DNA from: an uncultured Eubacteriales bacterium
GTDB taxonomy: Bacteria > Bacillota > Clostridia > Oscillospirales > CAG-272
Assembly (NCBI GenBank): GCA_900555785.1
Contig: USMO01000005.1
Span: 1 to 22,432 of the forward strand
Length of the DNA stretch: 22,432 bases
Direction of reading: 5' to 3'
Part shown: positions 5,456 to 12,403 of the stretch, piece by piece
Numbering within the stretch: the first letter of the stretch is position 1
How the letters are laid out: every line of letters begins with the position of its first letter
The notes under the pieces: generated by a model
Told to the model about the DNA's origin: nothing
The model's database searches: none
Seen by the model: the letters and a program-made list of their open reading frames with translations, nothing else
Program-made: the position numbers and the translations under genes

Positions 5456-7575
5456 TTCTCCATTTGCTCAATAATCATCTGTTGCCAGCTGCGGTCCAGC
5501 GTTACAAAGCGTGCATTCCACCCCGAAACGCGAACCGAAAGGGTTTGATAATCCTCCGGATGCGCCTGCGCTTCATGGAGAATTTTTGCGTCCGCCACAT
5601 CCAGCTGGAGGAAGAAGCCGCCAAGCCGGACAAAGCCCCGGAGCAAAGCGACCATTGCCAAAATGCCCGTGTCACCCTTCACAACCGAGGGAAGGAGCTT
5701 CAGATCCAACGCCGCACCGGTGGTCATCTCGGAAAGATCTGCCCGGCAATAAGAACAAATCACCGCAGTTGCACCCTCGCCGTCGGTTCCCGGTGTCGGG
5801 GAGGCATTACCGGCAAGAATGTCTCCTGCTTTTGTCCCGTGCGCGCAAGCAAGCCGTTTTACCCGCCATTCCAGCTGCCGCCCGAAGGTGCTGATGCCTG
5901 CCGGGAGACGGTATCCGCACTGCCCCTCCTGCCGCCGGCAGCATTCGGCAAAGTCGTGCACCAGCCGCCGGTACAATTCGTCTGCTTCCCCGGAATCGTT
6001 GCCGTAATACCGGTAGTGATTTTTCGCATACAGGCGCAGCGTCTCGGCGCCCGCCCAATTCTTCCGCAGAGTCTGCATCAGCTCCGCAAAGGAGATCACC
6101 CGGTCATCAAAAACCAGCTTTTTGATCGCATACAGGCTGTTGACCGTGTCGGCAATTCCCCCGATATGCGGAGAGCGGACATTGTAAACGGCACCGCCCT
6201 CGTAGTAGGAAAGCCCACGCCCGATGCAGTCCGCTTCAAACAGCGAAACCACCGTGCAGGGAATCTCCGGCTTCCATTTCCAGGTTCCGTCCGCATTTTT
6301 CCCGGAAAAATCGTTCTGAAGTCCGACCGTAATTCCCTGAATTTTCGCAGTTAAATCGCCGATAAATGCCGCATACAAAGCCTCAAACGACTCAAATGCC
6401 ACATCGTCTCCGTAGTCCTTCAGCGTCCTGTGCTGGAGAAGCTGCAGGGCATCAAACGGGATGTAGCCGAAGTTGGTCTTCCCCGGAATCTGGACCTCCC
6501 AGCACCCGTCATTGGCAAACCGGACGGCTTCTTCGCGCGAATATCCGAAGTCCGTCAGCGCCTTCAGAACCAGCTCCTCATTGTAAACCGCAATCGTGCC
6601 GCCGCCGTAACGAATCACCTCGCAGACCCGACGCAGCAGTTCTTCCGGTGTTTTGCTGTTCAGGCGCACCGTGGTCGGAAAATCGCCGATATTGAGCTCC
6701 TCCAGAATATCCAGGACGAGATAGGTTACCTCATTCGTAACCTCCTTCCCGTCATCTCCGATTCCCGCAAGAACAAGGTTTTGGTAATGCTGCGCGTCGC
6801 CTGACCCACGGTTTCCGCCCCTGACCCATTCACAGCCCTTGATGAAGAAATGGGCAAGGATTTCCCGCGCCTCGTCAAGAGAAAGCGTATCGTTCGCAAG
6901 GTCGCGCTTCAGATAATCCCCCAACAGTACATCCAGTCGCCCGATGCCGGGCCAACTTCCGCAAAGCCGGATGAACGAGAACACGAACCATACCGACTGC
7001 ACCGCCTGATAGAAATTTTCCGGCGGCTCCATCGGCACACGCAACAGGTTCTGATAGTTTGCCGCATATTCCGTTCTTCCGCGCAATGCATCCAAATATC
7101 TGCGATGATAGATATCAAAGGCATCCAGGCAGTTGAGAACGCTTCTCGCAAACGGCTCCCGTTCGGTTCCGCGGTAGCGTTCAAGTGCAGCCTCAGCCCG
7201 CCGCCGGATTCCGTTGATACCGATTTTCAGAACCTCGTCAAAGTTAACCGTCAGATGGCTGACCGAAGATAGCACGGCTTTCCCGCGAAAGCTTGCCGGA
7301 ACAACATGGCGGATCGCCTCCCCCAGTGTTGCCGCGCCGCTGAGCCTTTCCCCCTCGCAGATGCGGATCGGCGCGCGCTCCACGATCCGGCGGATGCAAA
7401 GATCATGCTGTTCAAGCAGCGTCATGGCTTCAAAGCCGGGCTCATCGTCCATCATGATACACGGTGTCCTCATGGTATCCAACCCGTACCGGTGTCTGAG
7501 GGAATCATCGGCAAACCGCCGTGTGGCTTCGCAAAGGCGAATCGGTCGCTTTCCGCACGCTGAATAGAATTCCAT
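5452..7575 (-). CDS. Glycyl radical enzyme of unassigned substrate (PFL-like)
   Basis: A 707-residue member of the PFL-like/glycyl radical family. The thiyl site is in ANDGCWEV: Cys358 and, two residues on, Glu360, which in GCVEP dehydratases serves as general base. The C-terminal radical loop is RVSGWNARF with Gly685, matching the RVxGY consensus except Trp for Tyr. The usual length is 770-850, so this is a compact form. GCWEV is not the loop I know for glycerol/propanediol dehydratase, choline TMA-lyase, hydroxyproline dehydratase or isethionate lyase (GCVEP/GCIEP type), nor for PFL (two Cys). A C-O or C-N/C-S eliminating lyase is plausible because the Glu is kept. The gene starts at ATG 7575 behind AGGAGGTG and a sigma-A-type promoter, diverging from an AraC gene. 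An alcohol dehydrogenase nearby suggests an aldehyde product. No microcompartment shell gene is visible. Confidence 0.88.
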   Translation of the reverse strand: MEFYSACGKRPIRLCEATRRFADDSLRHRYGLDTMRTPCIMMDDEPGFEAMTLLEQHDLCIRRIVERAPIRICEGERLSGAATLGEAIRHVVPASFRGKAVLSSVSHLTVNFDEVLKIGINGIRRRAEAALERYRGTEREPFARSVLNCLDAFDIYHRRYLDALRGRTEYAANYQNLLRVPMEPPENFYQAVQSVWFVFSFIRLCGSWPGIGRLDVLLGDYLKRDLANDTLSLDEAREILAHFFIKGCEWVRGGNRGSGDAQHYQNLVLAGIGDDGKEVTNEVTYLVLDILEELNIGDFPTTVRLNSKTPEELLRRVCEVIRYGGGTIAVYNEELVLKALTDFGYSREEAVRFANDGCWEVQIPGKTNFGYIPFDALQLLQHRTLKDYGDDVAFESFEALYAAFIGDLTAKIQGITVGLQNDFSGKNADGTWKWKPEIPCTVVSLFEADCIGRGLSYYEGGAVYNVRSPHIGGIADTVNSLYAIKKLVFDDRVISFAELMQTLRKNWAGAETLRLYAKNHYRYYGNDSGEADELYRRLVHDFAECCRRQEGQCGYRLPAGISTFGRQLEWRVKRLACAHGTKAGDILAGNASPTPGTDGEGATAVICSYCRADLSEMTTGAALDLKLLPSVVKGDTGILAMVALLRGFVRLGGFFLQLDVADAKILHEAQAHPEDYQTLSVRVSGWNARFVTLDRSWQQMIIEQMEK

Positions 7576-7597
7576 ATTCCCACCTCCTGTTTTCTAA

Positions 7598-7626
7598 ATT
7601 ATATCATACAATTTTCCGGACGTCTA
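7598..7626 (-). promoter_or_regulatory. Promoter of the GRE-activase operon
   Basis: Read on the minus strand: -35 TAGACG (7621-7626), 17-nt spacer, -10 TATAAT (7598-7603), then AGGAGGTG (7581-7588) before the ATG at 7575. The weak -35 next to a consensus -10 suits activation by the divergent AraC protein (inference). Confidence 0.6.
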
Positions 7627-7655
7627 TTGATTTTTCTCCGATAATATGGTACAAT
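7627..7655 (+). promoter_or_regulatory. Promoter of the AraC regulator gene
   Basis: -35 TTGATT (7627-7632), 17-nt spacer, -10 TACAAT (7650-7655), then GGAGGGA (7676-7682) before ATG 7688. It lies back to back with the GRE promoter, so an AraC site between them could control both. The 10-mer ACAATTCTAT (7651-7660) recurs at 10693-10702. Confidence 0.6.
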
Positions 7656-7687
7656 TCTATCAGTAAACCAAGATCGGAGGGAGCATT

Positions 7688-8470
7688 ATGACCGACATCC
7701 GAGTCAACTACAGCATCCATAGCGGGTTTGAAGGCGTTGCGTGTGAAGGTCTTTGCCACAGAAAGACGCTCCCATACCTGTCCCTGGTGCAGGCGCTTGA
7801 CGGTGAATACGAAATTCAGCTGAACGATGGCGACATACACCGCACCGGCACCGGCGGATTCTTTATCGCGCCGGCGTTCGTCCGGCAGACCATCGTGCAT
7901 CATGTCGGTCAGCAGTCCGGAACAATGACGGCAAGATGGTTGTTCCTGGATGTCGTGCTGAACAGGAAAGAGCATCTTGAAAACCGCTATGTATTCCCAA
8001 CAGTCCTCACGCCGCAGGAAGCACCGGAATTATGCGAGGTTGTGGATCGGTATTTCTCGGCTGGGGATGATTTCGAAGCAACCTGCTGTCTCTATGACAT
8101 CGTGCGCCTGCTGGTACGAAGCGGAAAACCGATCGGAGAGCCGCAGAATGAATTTGAACGCACCGTCACCGCCTATCTGTCGGAGCACTATGCCGAAAAG
8201 CTCGGCGTGCCGGAGCTTGCCAAAGCCGTTTGCATGTCGGAATCCAATTTCTACGCCGTTTTTAAGAAGCATTTCGGGCTTTCCCCAACGGTCTATCTGA
8301 ACCAGTACCGCATCACTCTCGCCTCCAAAATGACCAGCGAAACAGAACTCCCGATCTGCCGTATCGCCGAGGCGGTCGGAATTCCGGATGCCACCTACTT
8401 CAACCGGCGCTTCCGCAAAAGCATCGGAACCACGCCAACGGAATACCGGAGACTGTTTCACGGCAAATAA
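7688..8470 (+). CDS. AraC-family regulator, probably of the GRE cluster
   Basis: A 260-residue AraC/XylS-type regulator. The first half is a cupin-like sensing domain (HxP-poor, with LVQALDGEYEIQLNDG). The C-terminal 100 residues form the double helix-turn-helix: first KLGVPELAKAVCMSESNFYA, second ICRIAEAVGIPDATYFNRRF, ending in the family signature TTPTEYRRL. Proteins of this type bind a small ligand and activate an adjacent catabolic operon. The gene diverges from the GRE operon by 112 bases, with overlapping promoter regions, and converges on the propeller/ADH operon, from which it is separated by a bidirectional terminator. The ligand is unknown but is presumably the GRE substrate or a related compound. 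Confidence 0.88.
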   Translation: MTDIRVNYSIHSGFEGVACEGLCHRKTLPYLSLVQALDGEYEIQLNDGDIHRTGTGGFFIAPAFVRQTIVHHVGQQSGTMTARWLFLDVVLNRKEHLENRYVFPTVLTPQEAPELCEVVDRYFSAGDDFEATCCLYDIVRLLVRSGKPIGEPQNEFERTVTAYLSEHYAEKLGVPELAKAVCMSESNFYAVFKKHFGLSPTVYLNQYRITLASKMTSETELPICRIAEAVGIPDATYFNRRFRKSIGTTPTEYRRLFHGK

Positions 8471-8482
8471 AGCGGTTCCCGA

Positions 8483-8517
8483 AAAAGACATTGCCCTTGT
8501 TTGGCGCAATGTCTTTT
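8483..8517. terminator. Bidirectional terminator between araC-type gene and propeller gene
   Basis: AAAAGACATTG (8483-8493) pairs with CAATGTCTTTT (8507-8517), giving an 11-bp stem with A and T runs on both sides. It can end both the rightward AraC transcript and the leftward operon. Confidence 0.7.
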
Positions 8518-8524
8518 GTCTTTC

Positions 8525-9367
8525 CTATTTCCGGACATCCGAAAAAGGAATATCCGTCAGCTGCAAAACCGCCGGCTCCAGCAGCTCCCCGCGGCCGTCG
8601 GCAGACCACATCACGTGTTTTTCGCGGTCGACCTCAAAGAACATCACGCCCTCGTCCCGATGACCATGCCCCATCCAGTTGGAAAACACCAGATTGCCGT
8701 CCGGCAGAAGCGCAACGCCCAGCAGCCACCGAATACCAATTTCCGGGACATCCGCCGCAGTCAGTGACCACACCTCATGCCCCGCCCGATCCAGCTCATA
8801 CGCACCGGACATACAGGTATACAGCAAATGCCCGTCCGGCAGCTCCACCACGCCAAACGCATCCGGGCGGATCGGATAAGCATCAAGAACCATGCCGTTC
8901 AGGTCCAGACGCTTGAGCCGGTTGATTCCGGGCTGCACCACCAGATAGCCATCGGCGGTTTTCCGTGCCATCCGCATGGCCTCGTGCGGGTTCGCCCCTT
9001 CATATGCAATCGGAATTTCACGAAGCACCTGCCCCTCGGCGCTGACCTCACGCAATGCCTTATGGCGTAGCTCGGCGGTCAGAAAATTGCCGTCCGGCAG
9101 TGGCTGAACGCTGAACACCTCTCCCCCCGCACCGCGGTATCCGCCCACAGTTCTTCCGTCTCGGTCGAAAAGCGTGAAGCCGTCCCCCTGTTCGCCTCCG
9201 AAATGGGAAACCAACAGCTCCCCCCGGTCGTTTTGCCAAAGATCAAAGCAGGCAAAAATTCCGTCCATCGTCCGCACGATTTTTCCGTCCGCATCCACCC
9301 AGCACAGCCGGCTTGCCGCCGTATCGCTCAGAACGAAGGTATGGTGCTTTTTACCGATAAGCTTCAT
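8525..9367 (-). CDS. Cytoplasmic beta-propeller protein (NHL/arylsulfotransferase-like repeats)
   Basis: A 280-residue protein made of repeated beta-propeller blades. Recurring patterns are D-x-x-G-K/R-x-V, LPDGNFLT, LPDGHLLYT and LPDGNLVFSN, each about 40 residues apart. This matches NHL, SMP-30 or arylsulfotransferase-type propellers without allowing a precise choice. There is no signal peptide or membrane segment, so it is probably cytoplasmic. The start overlaps the stop of the alcohol dehydrogenase gene by 4 bases (ATGA), which indicates a two-gene operon. Enzymatic (lactonase, hydrolase) or scaffolding roles are possible. I see no clear catalytic motif and no published pairing that I can name. 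Confidence 0.65.
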   Translation of the reverse strand: MKLIGKKHHTFVLSDTAASRLCWVDADGKIVRTMDGIFACFDLWQNDRGELLVSHFGGEQGDGFTLFDRDGRTVGGYRGAGGEVFSVQPLPDGNFLTAELRHKALREVSAEGQVLREIPIAYEGANPHEAMRMARKTADGYLVVQPGINRLKRLDLNGMVLDAYPIRPDAFGVVELPDGHLLYTCMSGAYELDRAGHEVWSLTAADVPEIGIRWLLGVALLPDGNLVFSNWMGHGHRDEGVMFFEVDREKHVMWSADGRGELLEPAVLQLTDIPFSDVRK

Positions 9368-10575
9368 TCCTTCTCTCCCTCTGCCATGTGCAGAATCTTC
9401 ACGATGCCGTCACGCCCAATGGGAGGAAGCGACGGCAGAAATCCGTTCGCATCACAGCCGTGCGCCACAATCTCATCGGCAATTTTTTCAATGTCGGATG
9501 CCGGAATGCCCGCGTTGCGGAGCGTGTGCGGAACCCCGACCTCATCCATAAACGCAATGATCGCTTCCACCGTCATGCGCGCGGCGAGCACATCGTTTTC
9601 CTCCCGGATTCCGAACAGATGGCGCCCCAGCAGGGCAAACCGTGCAGAGCGCTCAGCGTTCAGCTTGGCGGTATACCGGAAGTAGGCATCCATAAAAATT
9701 GCAAGCGTCACACCGTGTGTGGTGTTATACAGCGCCGAGAGAACATGCCCCATCTGGTGCATCGGCGTTGGCGCATTCAGGCCGGACTGCAGATACCCGT
9801 TCCACGAAAGCGATGCCGCCCATTGCAGGTTTGCACGGTGGGCCACATCCTCCGGATTTGCCAGAACCGCACGCAGCTCGTCCATCTCTGCCCGGAGCAG
9901 TCCCTCATGAAGCCGATCCTGAACCGGGGAATGCTGGTCACCGTTGAGATATGCCTCCAGAACGTGCGACATGGCATCCACCGCGCCAACGGCAGTCTGA
10001 TAGGCCGGCAGCGTTTTGGTAAGCGCCGGGTCGATCACCGAAACGGTTGGGAAAATGACCGGCGTCCAGACATACGCCTTTTCCAGGGTCTGGTCGTTTG
10101 TTGCAACGGCAATGCAGTTCATCTCGGAGCTGGTGGCGGGAAGCGTGGGAACCATAACTGTTGGAAGCGAGGATGCGGGCGGAACCGCCACCGCCTGATC
10201 GTGGCGGGAAACGAACATCTTCCACAGCTCCCCTTCATAGTGAACGCCGGCAGCAATCACCTTGGTGGAATCCATCACGCTTCCGCCGCCGATGCCGATA
10301 ACAAAATCGACCTGCTCCGCCCGGCACAGCTCCACAGCCGCCTGAATATGTGAGAGCAGCGGATTTGCCTGCACATGATAAAACCGAAGCACGCCAATGC
10401 CCTCTGCCGTCAGGGCGCTTTCCGTGTCAGACAGCAGCGATGCAAAAAAATCATGGGATTCGTAAGAGACGATCAGTGCCTTTTTCCCGAAGCCCTTTAC
10501 GATGGCAGCCAGATCCTTGAATTTTCCGGGACCAAATACCACACGAACCGGATTGTAGAGTTCAAAATTCTGCAT
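9364..10575 (-). CDS. Iron-containing (group III) alcohol dehydrogenase
   Basis: A 403-residue Fe-dependent alcohol dehydrogenase, normal for the family (about 380-400). The frame is open upstream to 10611, but the start at 10575 (MQNFELYNP) has AGGAAAGGA upstream and matches the family's N-terminus. The nucleotide motif is GIGGGSVMDSTK (residues 95-105). Metal ligands fit the FucO pattern: Asp200 and His204 in DAMSHVLEAY, His273 in PMHQMGH and His287 in NTTHG, with His277 as the likely catalytic histidine. It would reduce an aldehyde to an alcohol with NADH or NADPH, as with 1,3-propanediol dehydrogenase or sulfoacetaldehyde reductase in other GRE pathways. Here it may reduce the aldehyde made by the GRE at 5452-7575; the substrate is inferred only from proximity. 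Confidence 0.88.
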   Translation of the reverse strand: MQNFELYNPVRVVFGPGKFKDLAAIVKGFGKKALIVSYESHDFFASLLSDTESALTAEGIGVLRFYHVQANPLLSHIQAAVELCRAEQVDFVIGIGGGSVMDSTKVIAAGVHYEGELWKMFVSRHDQAVAVPPASSLPTVMVPTLPATSSEMNCIAVATNDQTLEKAYVWTPVIFPTVSVIDPALTKTLPAYQTAVGAVDAMSHVLEAYLNGDQHSPVQDRLHEGLLRAEMDELRAVLANPEDVAHRANLQWAASLSWNGYLQSGLNAPTPMHQMGHVLSALYNTTHGVTLAIFMDAYFRYTAKLNAERSARFALLGRHLFGIREENDVLAARMTVEAIIAFMDEVGVPHTLRNAGIPASDIEKIADEIVAHGCDANGFLPSLPPIGRDGIVKILHMAEGEKE

Positions 10576-10668
10576 GACAAATTCCTTTCCTAATGGACAT
10601 AGTGAAGGCAATATCTCCTAATAAAGTATTGTTTTTTATAGGATACCACATTGAACTGCAAAGCGCAA

Positions 10669-10702
10669 TTGACGATTCAACATAAATATAGGACAATTCT
10701 AT
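10669..10702 (+). promoter_or_regulatory. Orphan promoter, similar to the AraC promoter
   Basis: On the + strand, -35 TTGACG (10669-10674), 17-nt spacer and -10 GACAAT (10692-10697) point toward element debris rather than a gene. The -10 region and following bases share ACAATTCTAT with the AraC promoter at 7651-7660. A lost divergent regulator gene would explain it. Upstream of the dehydrogenase itself I see no clear minus-strand promoter. Confidence 0.4.
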
Positions 10703-10769
10703 AAAAGTAACAAATAATCTTATCGAAACCTTGTCTACCAACATGGCCTAATATCATGTTCCATTATGG

Positions 10770-10995
10770 ATCCAACGCTCGATCATCCATAGCCTGCGGC
10801 GGCTCACCACCTGAAAAATCCGCCCCTACCATCTGCCCCACTGCCATACCGACTGCACACAGGAGAAGGATGACCACCACAACAATCCAGCCACCCGCAA
10901 CGATGGCGGCAGTGATTCCCTTGATAGCCGCAACCGCTGTTTTGGTTGCGGCTATCGTTGCTTTGATCGCGCATCGTCCAAAATTGATCGTTGCC
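10770..10995 (-). pseudogene. Fragment of a conjugation cell-wall hydrolase (Orf14-like)
   Basis: The minus strand encodes an Ala/Lys-rich repeat helix (KATIAATKTAVAAIKGITAA) followed by a hydrophobic segment (GGWIVVVVILLLCAVGMAVG). This is typical of the N-terminal membrane anchor of the lysozyme/NlpC-P60 hydrolases encoded by Tn916/Tn1549-like conjugative elements. The catalytic domains are absent and the 5' part is replaced by antisense of an integrase remnant. It is a relic only. The boundaries are approximate. Confidence 0.55.
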
Positions 10996-10997
10996 CG

Positions 10998-11195
10998 AAT
11001 CGCGGCTTTCATCATCTGCGCCACAGCTTTGCCGTTGCATCCCTGCAAAACGGGGATGATGTCAAGACTGTACAGGAAAACCTTGGGCACCATTCCGCAT
11101 CCTTTACACTGGATGTTTACGGACATGTGACCGATAAAATGCGGCAGGACAGCGCGGAACGAATGGAGAATTACATCAAAGCCTTGCGCGGATAG
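10998..11195 (+). pseudogene. C-terminal remnant of a tyrosine integrase
   Basis: The + frame to the TAG at 11193-11195 reads FHHLRHSFAVASLQNGDDV, then VQENLGHHSASFTLDVYGHV and ends YIKALRG. These are the last catalytic boxes of Tn916/phage-type tyrosine integrases: the LRHS box with the catalytic Arg, the LGHHS box and the nucleophilic Tyr in LDVYGH. The N-terminal two thirds and the first catalytic Arg are missing. The fragment points toward the tRNA-Ser gene 500 bases away, the normal layout of an integrase at its attachment site. Confidence 0.85.
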
Positions 11196-11251
11196 ACACT
11201 ACAATTAAATATTATCGGAGAAGATAAAAGATTAAAGTTGAGGGTACACTC

Positions 11252-11312
11252 ATGAAAGGAAATCTGCTCCACAAATAGCACTCTGCAGTCGAATGGATTG
11301 CAGGGTGTTTTT
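11252..11312 (+). promoter_or_regulatory. Possible leader peptide plus attenuator hairpin
   Basis: An 8-residue ORF (MKGNLLHK, 11252-11278) has GAGGG upstream. The base after its stop starts a 9-bp hairpin, CACTCTGCA (11279-11287) with TGCAGGGTG (11299-11307), followed by TTTTTC. A short peptide ending against a terminator is the layout of ribosome-sensing attenuators. The next gene starts at 11345. Confidence 0.4.
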
Positions 11313-11344
11313 CTATACTCAAAAATCAGAAAGGAGGTGTGCGA

Positions 11345-11488
11345 ATGCTTGCTCTTTTGATCGTCATCGGCTTGCTCCGGCTTGTCTGGACTTCCGCGCG
11401 GGAGTTCTACGGCAGCGGCACGGTTGCAGCCCTGATCGTGGCGATTGCCATTCTTTCCATTTTCCTCCCCGCCGCTTGCGGGAACTGA
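11345..11488 (+). CDS. 47-residue membrane protein of mobile-element origin
   Basis: ATG 11345 follows AGGAGGT with good spacing. The product has a hydrophobic helix at residues 2-15 (LALLIVIGLLRLVW), a polar link (TSAREFYGSG) and a second helix at about 27-44 (ALIVAIAILSIFLP). It is likely a two-pass or hairpin membrane peptide. I do not recognise a named family. The position, behind an attenuator-like leader and between an integrase remnant and tRNA-Ser, suggests it belongs to the decayed element. Confidence 0.5.
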   Translation: MLALLIVIGLLRLVWTSAREFYGSGTVAALIVAIAILSIFLPAACGN

Positions 11489-11595
11489 AAAAGAAGATTC
11501 AATTTTTCATCAAATGACTTGACAAATCAAAAAAATCATGCTAACAGGCGCCGGTTTGGTGTAAAAAAATCTCTCACGCACAGCGTATAAAGCGA

Positions 11596-11616
11596 TTGGG
11601 GTCACGGTTGGGGTCA
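11596..11616. repeat. Tandem TTGGGGTCA repeat near the tRNA attachment side
   Basis: TTGGGGTCA occurs at 11596-11604 and 11608-11616, a period of 12. Repeated short sites close to an integrase end and a tRNA gene resemble integrase arm-type sites; this is inference. Otherwise 11489-11655 shows only AT-rich sequence and a possible TTGACA/TAACAG box. Confidence 0.4.
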
Positions 11617-11659
11617 ATGGTTCTTCTTGAATTTCCAAAAATGGAGAGAAAACGAGAAA

Positions 11660-11690
11660 AAGCCCCGAAATCGTAAGATTTCGGGAGCTT
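11660..11690 (-). terminator. Terminator of the tRNA-Ser gene
   Basis: Read on the minus strand, CCCGAAATC pairs with GATTTCGGG around a 4-nt loop (stem 11664-11685), and the transcript continues into GCTTTTTC. It lies just beyond the tRNA 3' end. Confidence 0.75.
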
Positions 11691-11694
11691 TTCT

Positions 11695-11786
11695 TGGCGG
11701 AGAAGGAGAGATTTGAACTCTCGCGCCGTTATTCACGGCCTACACCCTTAGCAGGGGCGCCTCTTCGGCCTCTTGAGTACTTCTCC
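11695..11786 (-). tRNA. tRNA-Ser (anticodon GCU)
   Basis: On the minus strand the acceptor stem GGAGAAG (5' end at 11786) pairs with CTTCTCC, followed by discriminator G and an encoded CCA (11697-11695). The anticodon GCT is at 11752-11750. A long variable arm (GCCGT/ACGGC) marks a class II tRNA, and the T loop is GTTCAAATC. It reads AGC and AGU codons. The 3' end faces an integrase remnant, so it is the probable attachment site of the neighbouring island. Confidence 0.95.
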
Positions 11787-11833
11787 ATGTACCCATCCGC
11801 GGTCGCCGGTTGCATAGACCATCGGACCATTCT

Positions 11834-11862
11834 ATTATACTACATTCTCCGCCGTTTGTCAA
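11834..11862 (-). promoter_or_regulatory. Promoter of the tRNA-Ser gene
   Basis: Minus strand: -35 TTGACA (11862-11857), 17-nt spacer, -10 TATAAT (11839-11834), both perfect consensus. Transcription would start about 40 bases before the tRNA 5' end. Confidence 0.85.
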
Positions 11863-11881
11863 GCCCTTTTTGTGAAAAATT

Positions 11882-12391
11882 TCATTTTTCCGTTTGGTCG
11901 GTGTGTGTCTTGGCAGGATTTTCCGTGCCGGAGATCCCGTCCGCGCTCCCGTGCTTCCCCTTCCGGAACACGATCAGCTTACTGATGAAGTAATTCGCGA
12001 TGACGACGATGACGGCGGCGACGACTTTGAAGACGTATTCGCTCAGCCCCAGTGCGGTCACGAAGACTGCCATAATCGCTTCCTGCGCAAGCAGCGTCAC
12101 CACGCGCCCGCCGGCAAAAGTGCCCAGCTCCCCCAGCACCGGCAGCAGCCCGCGCTTGCGGCTCCGGAACACGAGAATCCGGTTGGTAAAGAACGCAAAC
12201 AGCACCGCCGCGACCCATGCCACGGTGTCGATGACATGGACGGTGACCCAATGGGTCTGCATCTGCTCCGCGAACAGGCGGTAGCCGGCAAAGCAGATGC
12301 CCCAGTCGACCACCGTTGTCAGTCCGCCAAAAATCAGGTACAGCAGCTGCTCGCGGTATTTGACGCACAGCGCCTCGATTTTTTTGATCAT
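11882..12391 (-). CDS. GtrA-family membrane protein
   Basis: A 169-residue protein with four predicted membrane helices (LLYLIFGGLTTVVDWGICF, a helix around WVAAVLFAFFTNRILVF, one around TLLAQEAIMAVFVTALGL and a last one VFKVVAAVIVVIANYFISKL). The motifs GGLTTVVDW, FTNRILVF and NYFISKLIVF are the signature of GtrA/DPMS-like proteins. These act in transfer of lipid-linked sugars for cell-wall or membrane glycosylation. The C-terminal 25 residues are polar. It begins 13 bases after the cysS stop on the same strand and is probably co-transcribed with it. The glycan served is unknown. Confidence 0.85.
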   Translation of the reverse strand: MIKKIEALCVKYREQLLYLIFGGLTTVVDWGICFAGYRLFAEQMQTHWVTVHVIDTVAWVAAVLFAFFTNRILVFRSRKRGLLPVLGELGTFAGGRVVTLLAQEAIMAVFVTALGLSEYVFKVVAAVIVVIANYFISKLIVFRKGKHGSADGISGTENPAKTHTDQTEK

Positions 12392-12403
12392 TCCGCGCCT
12401 CTG

